Shown: piece after piece, positions 8,837 to 17,145 of the stretch | Layout: each line of letters begins with the position of its first letter | How positions within the stretch are numbered: position 1 is the first letter of the stretch | Source: Roseateles amylovorans | GTDB lineage: Bacteria > Pseudomonadota > Gammaproteobacteria > Burkholderiales > Burkholderiaceae_C | Direction of reading: 5' to 3' | NCBI RefSeq assembly: GCF_025398155.2 | Contig: NZ_CP104562.2 | Coordinates: forward strand, 6,138,001 to 6,202,000 | Length of the DNA: 64,000 nt | Position numbers and translations under genes: made by a program | The notes under the pieces: model-generated | The model's input: only the letters and a program-made list of their open reading frames with translations | What the model was told of the DNA's origin: nothing | Database searches by the model: none

Positions 8837-9429
8837 AGTCCGCATGCCATGTCAGGCGGTCGCTGCTGGCCGCAGCTGCTACCTTGCTCCTCGGCCTGAC
8901 GGGCTGCCAACCGAAGGATCCGCCGTTTCACGGCGTCAATCTCACCGGCGCTGCCTATGGACGTGACTTCCAACTGCGTGATCCCGACGGTCGGCTCCGC
9001 CGCCTGACGGACTTCCGGGGTCAGGTCGTGCTGCTGTTCTTCGGCTTTACGCAGTGCCCCGACGTTTGCCCGACGGCGCTGACACGGGCTGCGGCCGTGA
9101 GGCAGTTGCTGGGCAGGGATGCCGGGCTCCTGCAGGTGCTGTTCGTGACGCTGGATCCTGAGCGTGACACGCCGGGCGTTCTTCGCAGCTACACGACGGC
9201 CTTCGATCCGGGCTTCCTCGGTCTGTGGGCCGACGCCGCCGGGACAGCCGCTGTGGCCAAGGACTTCAAGGTCTTCTTCCACAAGGTCCCGACCGGATCG
9301 AGCTACACGCTCGACCACACGACGCTCAGTTATCTGTTCGATCCGCAAGGGCGTCTGCGTGTGGCCATCAAGCATGACATGCCCGCAGCCGACCTGGCCG
9401 CCGACATCCGGCTGCTGCTCATTCCCTGA
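8833..9429 (+). CDS. SCO-family copper chaperone lipoprotein
   Basis: A 198-residue thioredoxin-fold protein. The N-terminal lipobox LTGC anchors it in the membrane. The copper site CPDVCP (CxxxC) follows strand FFGFTQ, and the distal ligand His lies in YTLDHTT, so all three copper ligands are present. SCO proteins deliver copper to the CuA site of cytochrome c oxidase or maintain its thiols. The gene sits between a coupled small membrane protein and a PCu(A)C chaperone, which acts in the same pathway. Confidence 0.93.
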   Translation: MKSACHVRRSLLAAAATLLLGLTGCQPKDPPFHGVNLTGAAYGRDFQLRDPDGRLRRLTDFRGQVVLLFFGFTQCPDVCPTALTRAAAVRQLLGRDAGLLQVLFVTLDPERDTPGVLRSYTTAFDPGFLGLWADAAGTAAVAKDFKVFFHKVPTGSSYTLDHTTLSYLFDPQGRLRVAIKHDMPAADLAADIRLLLIP

Positions 9430-9481
9430 CACAGCGTCATTCCTCGAGGCCATCGAAGGCCGCACACCCAAGGAGACATCC

Positions 9482-9958
9482 ATGTATTCCCGAATCAAGT
9501 CCGCCATTCTCATCGCCGGCACCGTGCTGGCTGTGTCTGCCCATGCGCAGGTGACCGTCAAAGAGGCCTGGATCCGCGCCACCGTCCCCCAACAGAAGGC
9601 GACTGGCGCCTTCATGCAACTGACCGCCAGCCAGGACACGCGGCTGGTGTCCGTGAACACGCCGCTCACCCCGAAAGCGGAAGTGCACGAGATGGCGATG
9701 CAGGACAACGTCATGCGCATGCGGCAGGTCCGCGCCATCGAGTTGCCGGCGGGCAAGACCGTCGAGCTCAAGCCCGGCGGCTACCACGTCATGTTGATGG
9801 ACCTGCCAGCGCAGGTGAAGGAAGGCCAGACAGTCCCGCTCACCCTGGTGTTCGAAGACAAGAGCGGCGCCCGCAAGACACAGGACGTCAAGGTGCCGGT
9901 ACGAGCGCTCAACGCTGCGGTCGCACCCAAGGATGAACACGGGGAACACAAGCACTGA
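9482..9958 (+). CDS. PCu(A)C periplasmic copper chaperone
   Basis: A 158-residue protein with a cleavable signal ending in SAHA. The copper(I) motif H-X10-M-X21-H-X-M is exactly conserved, from His in VHEM to GGYHVM. A His-rich C-terminal tail (EHGEHKH) may be a second metal site. PCu(A)C proteins hand copper to SCO or CuA in oxidase assembly, and the SCO gene is immediately upstream. A good AAGGAG ribosome site precedes the ATG. Confidence 0.95.
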   Translation: MYSRIKSAILIAGTVLAVSAHAQVTVKEAWIRATVPQQKATGAFMQLTASQDTRLVSVNTPLTPKAEVHEMAMQDNVMRMRQVRAIELPAGKTVELKPGGYHVMLMDLPAQVKEGQTVPLTLVFEDKSGARKTQDVKVPVRALNAAVAPKDEHGEHKH

Positions 9959-10033
9959 GCCGCGACTTCGGGGCCGACCGATACCGGCCGGCCTCACCGG
10001 CGCGTCGGACCGCGCCGACTCTGAAAGAAAACA

Positions 10034-12163
10034 ATGACATTTCAACGATTCACCCCGATCGCCAGCGCTGTCCTGTTCGCGATCTCCGCGCAAGCCCAGA
10101 CCAGCGAACTTGAGCGTGTCGAAGTCAACGGCACGTCTCAAAGCTATCAGCCGCCGCCCAGCTCGACGGCCACCAAGACCGACACACCGAACCTGCTCAC
10201 GCCCCAGTCGGTGCAGGTCGTTCCCCGTGCAGTGCTGAACGATCAGAAGGCGCTGACGCTGACCGATGCCATCCGCAATGTCGCCGGCACGGGCAGTGAC
10301 TTCGGCTTCAACGGCAGCGCGCAACCGCTCATCTTGCTGCGTGGCTTCCAGACCGAATCGATGACCGCCTCCGGCCCCATGTCGGGCATGTCCACCTACT
10401 ACATCAATGGCGTGAAGGTCAAAGGCGTGCCGGTCAACATGGCCAACGTCGATTCGGTCGAGGTGGTCAAAGGGCCGGCGTCGGTGCTCTATGGTCGCGC
10501 CGAGCCGGGGGGACTGATCAATATCGTGCCGCGCGCCTTGTCGGCCACACCGAGCTTCGGCATCGAGCAGACCTTCGGCCAGTACGACCAATCGCGCACC
10601 ATCGTTGAAGGCGCAGGCGCCCTGAACCGCGACAAGACCCTGCTTGGCCGTGCCAGCGCGTCGTACGACACTGCGAAGTCCAACCGGGATTTCGTCGAGA
10701 ACCGCCTGGCGGCCTTCAGCGGCACGATCGCCTGGATCCCCGACGCCGACACGCGGGTGTCGGTGGCCTACGACCGCAACGCGCAGAAATACCGCAACGA
10801 CTTCGGCGTCTACGCCGATGGCGACCGGCCGGCCAAGGTGCCACGCTCGCTGCAGTTCAACAATGCGCCCGAACTGTCTTCCTTTGACAGCCAGTCGCTC
10901 ACCCTGGATGCATCGACTCGGCTGTCACCGACGTGGACCCTGAAGGCCCGCGCCGTGACCCTGCGCGCAAAGACGAAGGAAGTCGACATCTGGCCCTACC
11001 GGGTCGATCTCGGCGCCGGTACCGGCCCCGCCGACAGCTGCGTGGAGACCACCCCACTGCAGCGCATGTGCCGCTACTACTATTACGACCGCCCCGACGG
11101 TCGGGTGCGCCTGGACCAGGCCACACTGGACTTGCAAGGTGACATCACCTGGGGTGGGCTGACGCACAAGTGGCTGTTCGAGCTGGATCATTACGAGACC
11201 CGCCGCACCGGGGCGCTGGTGTTCGCCCAGGTCAATGCCGTGGACGTCAACCACCCGGACTTCAGCGGCACACCCACCATCGGCCAAACGCTGGCGCCGG
11301 GGTCCGAGACAAGGGACGTCCAGCGCTGGACCAGCCTGGTCGTGCAGGATCAGATTCAGCTCGGCAGCGGCTGGCACGCCGTGTTCGCGCTGCGCCACGA
11401 TCGCACTGCGGGCCTGTACAGCGCCGATCCAACGCTGGACCTGAACCGCCAGAGCTTCACGACGCCTCGTGTCGGACTCGTCTACGAGGTCTCGCCTGGG
11501 CAGACGCTGTACACGCAGTACCAGGACTCGGTCGCCGCCAACAACGGCCGCAATCCTGACGGCTCGCCCTTGCAGGCCGAGCGTGCGCGGCAGGTGGAGA
11601 TCGGCTGGAAAAGCTCCATGCTTGAGGGCGCGCTCAACACCACGGTGGCCCTGTTCGACCTCGTCAAGCGCAACCGCGCGGACTACAGCCTGTACCCGAC
11701 CATCACCACCATCGGCGAGGCCCGTTCGCGCGGACTGGAGATCGACCTGCTGGGCCAGCTCACGCGGCAGCTCGCCGTCATGGCGTCTTATGCCTACCTG
11801 GAAGCGAACATCACCGACAACGGCACCTACGCCGGCACCCGTCTGGCGAATGCGGCGCGCCATTCCGGCAGCGTGTGGGGTCGTTGGATGTTCGATGCGC
11901 AATGGGCCGCCGGCGCTGGCGTGTTCTTCCAGAGCCAACGCGAAGGCGACCAATTGAACAGCTTCCAGCTGCCGGGCTACGGCCGGGTCGATGCAATGCT
12001 GTCCTACGGGTTCCGCGCCGGTTCAGGCAAGGGTTCGGTCCAGTTCAACCTGAAGAACGTGTTCGACAGGCTGTACTACAGCGGCAGCCACCCTGGAGCG
12101 CGCGACTGGATCCAGACCGGCACGCCGCGCACGGCATCGGTCACCTTGCGCCTGGACTATTGA
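10034..12163 (+). CDS. TonB-dependent siderophore-type receptor
   Basis: A 709-residue outer-membrane receptor with signal peptide (cleaved near AQA). The plug domain (residues about 50-160) contains LTDAIRNVAG, LRGFQTES and VEVVKGPASVLYGRAEPGG, the pattern of the FhuA/FpvA siderophore-receptor group. The barrel ends in the terminal aromatic residue expected for outer-membrane insertion (RLDY). It follows copper-chaperone genes and precedes a DJ-1-like gene by 10 bases, so the ligand may be a metal chelate rather than necessarily an iron siderophore. Confidence 0.93.
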   Translation: MTFQRFTPIASAVLFAISAQAQTSELERVEVNGTSQSYQPPPSSTATKTDTPNLLTPQSVQVVPRAVLNDQKALTLTDAIRNVAGTGSDFGFNGSAQPLILLRGFQTESMTASGPMSGMSTYYINGVKVKGVPVNMANVDSVEVVKGPASVLYGRAEPGGLINIVPRALSATPSFGIEQTFGQYDQSRTIVEGAGALNRDKTLLGRASASYDTAKSNRDFVENRLAAFSGTIAWIPDADTRVSVAYDRNAQKYRNDFGVYADGDRPAKVPRSLQFNNAPELSSFDSQSLTLDASTRLSPTWTLKARAVTLRAKTKEVDIWPYRVDLGAGTGPADSCVETTPLQRMCRYYYYDRPDGRVRLDQATLDLQGDITWGGLTHKWLFELDHYETRRTGALVFAQVNAVDVNHPDFSGTPTIGQTLAPGSETRDVQRWTSLVVQDQIQLGSGWHAVFALRHDRTAGLYSADPTLDLNRQSFTTPRVGLVYEVSPGQTLYTQYQDSVAANNGRNPDGSPLQAERARQVEIGWKSSMLEGALNTTVALFDLVKRNRADYSLYPTITTIGEARSRGLEIDLLGQLTRQLAVMASYAYLEANITDNGTYAGTRLANAARHSGSVWGRWMFDAQWAAGAGVFFQSQREGDQLNSFQLPGYGRVDAMLSYGFRAGSGKGSVQFNLKNVFDRLYYSGSHPGARDWIQTGTPRTASVTLRLDY

Positions 12164-12173
12164 GGAGCACAAG

Positions 12174-12998
12174 ATGGCCCACGCACGACGTCAATTCCTG
12201 CGCAAGCTCGCTGCGGCCAGCGTTGCGGGCTCCGCTGTCGCGACCCAGGCGGCAGCGTCCAAGCCCTCGGCGCCCGAGGTAATGCACGACATGAGCACCA
12301 TGCCACCCCAGTGGCACGGCAAAGAGCAGATTGCGATGCTGCTCTACCCCGACTTCACGGCACTCGACCTGGTCGGTCCGTACCACATGTTCACCAGCCT
12401 CTGGGGTGCGACCGTCCACCTGGTGGCCGCCACGAACGAGCCCGTGCGGGGCCAGAACGGCATCACCTTCGTGCCCACCATGACGCTGGATGAAGCGCCG
12501 GCGGATCTGGACATCCTGTTTGTCCCCGGCGGAGACGTGGGCACGCTCAAGGTGATGCGAGACCCCGCGCTGATCGCCTGGGTCGCCGATCGCGGACGCC
12601 GGGCCAAGATGGTGGCCTCGGTCTGCACCGGCTCGATGATCCTCGGCCAAGCCGGCTTGTTGCGCGGCAAGCGGGCGACCAGCCATTGGGGAACCCGTGC
12701 GCTGCTGAAGGACTTCGGTGCCATTCCGGTGGACCGGCGGGTGGTATGGGACGGCAAGGTCGTCACCGGCGCGGGCGTCTCGGCCGGACTCGACCTCGGG
12801 CTGGCGGTCGTTGCCAGATTGCGCGACAAGACCTACGCGCAGGGCGTGCAACTGATGGCCGAGTACGCCCCTCAGCCGCCGCTGAATGCCGGCACGCCGA
12901 AGACCGCGCCGCCGGCGGTGCATCAAATGATGGACGCCATGTTCGACACCCTCAGGGCCGACATGCGCGCGTCGGCGACGTCGGCGCTCGGCGGCTGA
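12174..12998 (+). CDS. DJ-1/PfpI-family protein, Tat-exported
   Basis: A 274-residue protein with a twin-arginine-like leader (RRQFLRKLAAAS). The glutamine-amidotransferase-like fold of the DJ-1/PfpI group is clear from DILFVPGGD and the nucleophile elbow ASVCTGSMILG with its Cys. The closest described functional group is isonitrile hydratase-like proteins. Export of such an enzyme is unusual. Its place between two TonB receptor genes suggests action on an imported metal chelate, for example an isonitrile chalkophore; this is inference. Confidence 0.8.
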   Translation: MAHARRQFLRKLAAASVAGSAVATQAAASKPSAPEVMHDMSTMPPQWHGKEQIAMLLYPDFTALDLVGPYHMFTSLWGATVHLVAATNEPVRGQNGITFVPTMTLDEAPADLDILFVPGGDVGTLKVMRDPALIAWVADRGRRAKMVASVCTGSMILGQAGLLRGKRATSHWGTRALLKDFGAIPVDRRVVWDGKVVTGAGVSAGLDLGLAVVARLRDKTYAQGVQLMAEYAPQPPLNAGTPKTAPPAVHQMMDAMFDTLRADMRASATSALGG

Positions 12999-13065
12999 CG
13001 CCTTCGTGCCTTCGTGCCTTCGGCCGATTGAACCGCCCCAACTGTTTTGACCAGGATTTGCTTCA

Positions 13066-15153
13066 ATGAACCACCCCACCTGCGCGCTCCTGTCCGCGCT
13101 CGCCTTCACCCCATACGCCTTCGCACAGACCCAGAGCACCGCGCCTGCGGCCCCACCCACGCAGTTGCAAGGCGTCGTCGTCACTGGCAGGACCGCCTCC
13201 GACCCCGTCAGGAAAGACATCGAGACTGAGCAAGCCGCCACGCCGGGCGCTGTGACCGTCCTGGACGGGGAGGGCCTGCGGCAGCGCAACGTCACCAGCC
13301 TGGCCGATGCGCTGCGCTACGTGCCGGGCCTCTTCGTCGCCAGCGGCTCGACCGGCGACGCCACCTTCTACTCCTCACGCGGCTCCAACCTGGACGCAAC
13401 GAACTACGACGGCAACGGCATCAAGCTGCTGGTCGACGGCCTGCCGGTGACCGGAGCTGATGGCAACAACCACAACCGTGATGTCGACCCGTTGTCCGCT
13501 CGCTATGCCATCGTGGCGCGCGGCGCCAATGCGCTCACCTACGGTGCCAGTACGCTGGGCGGAGCGATTGACTTCATCACGCCGACCGCGCGCGACAGTG
13601 CCGTCAACGAAGTGCTCATCAACGGCGGGAGCCACGGACAACGTCAGGCGCGCGCCACCATGGGCGGGCATGCCGGCGCCTTCGACGGCCTGGTCACGGT
13701 GGAGGGCAAGCGCAGCGACGGCTACCGCGAGCATCAGCGCCAGCGGCGCAGCGCCGTCTACGCCAATGCCGGCTGGCAGATCGACGAACGCGTGCAGACC
13801 CGCTTCTATGTCACCGCCATCGACAACAAGCAGCAGTTGCCCGGCGCGCTCACGCGTGACGAATGGGCGGACGATCCGAAGCAGGCGCAGGCCGCGGCCG
13901 CCGCAGGCGACTACCAGTACAACGTCAAGACCTGGCGCCTGGCCAACAAGACGACCTGGCAGATCGACGCCGACACCAAGCTCAGCGCCGGGCTGTCCTA
14001 TGAGCGCCAGAAGCTCTTCCACCCGATCGTCTACTCGCCGCCGTACTTCAGCCTGCTCATCGACACCGAGCAGCGCAACGCCGGCGCCACGCTGCGCTAC
14101 GAGCGGCGCGTCGGCACGCACGGTCTGCTGCTGGGGCTGAACTACGCGCGCATGACGGTCAAGGGCAGCAATGACAGCTACACCCCGAGCAGTTGGACGC
14201 AGACACCGTTCACCACCGTCGACAACCAGGCGGACAGCCTGGAGCTTTTCGCGATGGACCGCTGGCAGTTCGCATCGGGCTGGACGGCGGTGTACGGCGC
14301 CCAAGTGGTCAACAGCAGCCGCGACATTCGCAACACCAGTGTGCCGGGCGGCGCGCTGCTCCATCCGAGCGGCGACTATGACGCCGTCAATCCGCGCGCG
14401 GGCCTGATCCGTCAACTGACGCCGGACATCCAGGTATTTACCAACCTGAGCCGTTTGTACGAGGCCCCCACGACCTTCGAATTGCAGGACGACGCACGTG
14501 GAGACGGCTCCGCGCTGGCGGCGATGCGGGGCGTGGTGGCGGAAATCGGAACCCGCGGCACTCACACCGCCGGCCGCCATCGCTGGCATTGGGAGACCGC
14601 GCTCTATTACGGCCGACTGCGCAATGAGATTCTGTCGCGCGACGATCCCGACGCCCCGGGCACCAGCCTGTCGATGAATGCCGGACGGACGATCCATGCC
14701 GGACTCGAGGCGCTGGTGGGCGCGAGCCTGGCAGTGGACGCCACCGGCACGCATCGCATCGAGCCATTGGTCAACCTGACACTGAATCACTTCAAATTCC
14801 GCGGCGATCGCGTCTATGGCCACGGCGATCTGCCTGCCGCGCCGAAGTACGCGGTCAAGGGCGAGGTGCTGTACCGGCATGCCAGCGGCTTTTTCGCGGG
14901 TCCGACGTTCGACGTCATCGGGCGCCGCTGGGCCGACTTCAGCAACACCTACCAGGTCGATGCCTACACGCTGTGGGGCCTGCGGGCGGGGTTGGGTGGC
15001 AAGGGCTGGGAGGCTTATGTCGAAGGACGAAACCTCGGGGACAAGGCCCATGTGTCGCAGTTCAGCGTGCGCGACCGGGCGGCGGCCGGCGACGCGATCC
15101 TGTCGCCGGGCGAGCCCCGTTCGGTGTATGTCGGCGCGCGCCTGACGTTCTGA
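13066..15153 (+). CDS. TonB-dependent receptor
   Basis: A 695-residue receptor with a short signal peptide (ending AFA). The plug carries the TonB-box-like LQGVVVTG, then SLADALRYVPGLF, SSRGSNLD and VARGANALTYGASTLGGAIDF, and the barrel ends RLTF. It differs from the first receptor in lacking the siderophore-group plug signature. Spaced 67 bases after the DJ-1-like gene and 28 bases before the PepSY gene, it belongs to the same operon. Substrate unknown; a metal complex is likely. Confidence 0.92.
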   Translation: MNHPTCALLSALAFTPYAFAQTQSTAPAAPPTQLQGVVVTGRTASDPVRKDIETEQAATPGAVTVLDGEGLRQRNVTSLADALRYVPGLFVASGSTGDATFYSSRGSNLDATNYDGNGIKLLVDGLPVTGADGNNHNRDVDPLSARYAIVARGANALTYGASTLGGAIDFITPTARDSAVNEVLINGGSHGQRQARATMGGHAGAFDGLVTVEGKRSDGYREHQRQRRSAVYANAGWQIDERVQTRFYVTAIDNKQQLPGALTRDEWADDPKQAQAAAAAGDYQYNVKTWRLANKTTWQIDADTKLSAGLSYERQKLFHPIVYSPPYFSLLIDTEQRNAGATLRYERRVGTHGLLLGLNYARMTVKGSNDSYTPSSWTQTPFTTVDNQADSLELFAMDRWQFASGWTAVYGAQVVNSSRDIRNTSVPGGALLHPSGDYDAVNPRAGLIRQLTPDIQVFTNLSRLYEAPTTFELQDDARGDGSALAAMRGVVAEIGTRGTHTAGRHRWHWETALYYGRLRNEILSRDDPDAPGTSLSMNAGRTIHAGLEALVGASLAVDATGTHRIEPLVNLTLNHFKFRGDRVYGHGDLPAAPKYAVKGEVLYRHASGFFAGPTFDVIGRRWADFSNTYQVDAYTLWGLRAGLGGKGWEAYVEGRNLGDKAHVSQFSVRDRAAAGDAILSPGEPRSVYVGARLTF

Positions 15154-15181
15154 GGACACCTGCGACCCACCCGGATTTGCC

Positions 15182-16597
15182 ATGACCGCCACCCCACCGA
15201 TCAACACCGATGCAACCACCGACGCCCGCGGCACGGGCATGCCCCAGCCCACCGGCGGCACCGTTCGACCCGACTCGTCGCTGTACCTGCGGGTCTGGCG
15301 CTGGCACTTCTATGCCGGCCTGATCTGCCTGCCCGTGCTGGCGCTGATGGCCATCACAGGGGCGCTCTATCTCTACAAGGATGAAATCGATGACCTTGTC
15401 TATGCGGCGCTGTTGAAGGTCGAGCCTTCGAAGCAGCCGCCGCTGGCCGCGTCGGTCTTGATCGAGCGCGCGGCAGCGGCAGTGCCGGGCACGCCGGTTC
15501 GCTTCATCGGACCGAAGGCCACGGGGCGAAGCGCGCAGGTCGGGCTTCGTACCGCGCAGGGCATGGTCAGCGTCTACCTGGACCCAGTCGACGGTCGCGT
15601 GCTGGGACAGTTGCGGGACGACCTCAAGCTGATGGAGATCGCCAAGCAGCTGCACTCGATGACGATGGCAGGGCCGGTGGCGAACCATGGCGTCGAGATC
15701 GTTGCCGGTTGGGCCATCGTATTGGTGGTGTCCGGCGTGTTCCTGTGGTGGCCTCGCAGGCGCTCCGGCGGGGTCATGTCCGTGCGCGGGCGCCCCACAC
15801 AACGCCTGTGGTGGCGGGACCTCCACGCCGTCATCGGTTCAGTGGCTGCGGTGGCCATCCTCTTCCTCGCCGTCACTGGCATGCCCTGGTCGGCGTTCTG
15901 GGGCAGGCAATTCGGACAACTCACCAACGACTGGGGAGTGGGCCTGCCGGGTTATCTCTGGGGCAAGCCGGCGTCGACGCCGCCGCTGACCAGCGTCGGC
16001 GACACGCCATGGACGATGAGCGCGGCCAAGCTTCCGGCGTCGACGGCATCGGCATCGGCATCGGCACGTCGATCTCCCACGTTCGGGATCGACGCGGCGG
16101 TAAACCGCTTCGCAGGCCTGGGCATCCCCGCCGGCGCATCCATCGGCCTGCCGGTCGGTCCCACCGGCGTCTTCACCGCGATGTCGATGCCTGACGACGT
16201 CACGCGCCAGCGTGTCGTTCATCTGGACAGGTACTCGGGCGAGGTGCTCGCCGACGTGGGATATCGCGACTACGGCGCGGTGGGAAAAGCAGTGGAATGG
16301 GGCATCAGCCTGCACACCGGACGTCAATTCGGTGGGCTGAACCAGCTGGTGATGCTGGCGGGATGCCTGTCCATCGTGTTGCTCGCCGTCTCAGCGGTCG
16401 TGATGTGGTGGAAGCGTCGTCCGCAGGGCCGGCTGGGCGCGCCGCCGCGGCGCGACGGCGATCGCGCCGCATTCGGCGCCGTGGCAGTGGCGGCGGCGCT
16501 TGGCTTGCTGTATCCGCTGTTGGGGGCGTCGATCGTGGTCGTCCTGGTCCTGGATGCGGCAGTGCCTGACCACTGGCGCGCGCGGTTCGGCCTGTAG
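15182..16597 (+). CDS. PepSY-associated membrane protein (metal-uptake reductase type)
   Basis: A 471-residue inner-membrane protein with a PepSY_TM layout. The first membrane helix follows RWHFYAGLICLPVLALMAI. A conserved RDLHAVIG with His follows the second helix, and the C-terminal pair of helices ends near residue 465. Such proteins neighbour siderophore receptors and are thought to reduce or process imported ferric complexes in the periplasm. Around base 16040 a GGCATC hexanucleotide repeat encodes a short Ala-Ser run. Confidence 0.85.
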   Translation: MTATPPINTDATTDARGTGMPQPTGGTVRPDSSLYLRVWRWHFYAGLICLPVLALMAITGALYLYKDEIDDLVYAALLKVEPSKQPPLAASVLIERAAAAVPGTPVRFIGPKATGRSAQVGLRTAQGMVSVYLDPVDGRVLGQLRDDLKLMEIAKQLHSMTMAGPVANHGVEIVAGWAIVLVVSGVFLWWPRRRSGGVMSVRGRPTQRLWWRDLHAVIGSVAAVAILFLAVTGMPWSAFWGRQFGQLTNDWGVGLPGYLWGKPASTPPLTSVGDTPWTMSAAKLPASTASASASARRSPTFGIDAAVNRFAGLGIPAGASIGLPVGPTGVFTAMSMPDDVTRQRVVHLDRYSGEVLADVGYRDYGAVGKAVEWGISLHTGRQFGGLNQLVMLAGCLSIVLLAVSAVVMWWKRRPQGRLGAPPRRDGDRAAFGAVAVAAALGLLYPLLGASIVVVLVLDAAVPDHWRARFGL

Positions 16598-17145
16598 CCT
16601 GTAGATAGACGGCCGATTCAAGCCAGCAGCGGTCTCAGGCCACCAGAAGGACCGCCCCTTCCCGAACGCCCAGCTCCGCGAGGCCGGCATGGGCGAGCGA
16701 GGAAATTGGGTGAGCCGCCAAGGCCGCCCCGCTTGCCGCCCTCACCACGCGGTGCCGCCCGCCCGACCCCGTCCGCGAATCCACCGGATTTCGCCCCTCA
16801 GGCCTCATCACGACCGCCGGGCCCCCTCATGGGTCCTCCCCCATGCGGTCAATCTGCTGATCACGCCCCGCGCTTTCGACGGCGGACCGCCACGTCATCT
16901 GCGGCATCCAGCCCGTGTTTCCCGTGGGACGCGCCTATCGGCGACGGCGCCTGATTCCTAGCATTTCCACACGGTGCAAAGAAGGCCGTTCTGACGGGCC
17001 CGACCCGTCGCCTGACCGATCGTCTGAACGACCGCGTCCATGACCGCCTGCCCGACGGACGGACGGGCCCGATGCGCTCTTCAGCCTCGTCACGTCCGCC
17101 GCCAACGCCTGATCCGTTTCGTCACCTCCACCACAGGGAGCTCCC
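16598..17145. other. Gene-poor interval
   Basis: About 550 bases between the PepSY gene and the DUF6765 gene. No reading frame here looks like a protein family, and I see no clear terminator or promoter. The bases just before 17146 carry a CAGGGAG ribosome site for the next gene. Confidence 0.4.
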
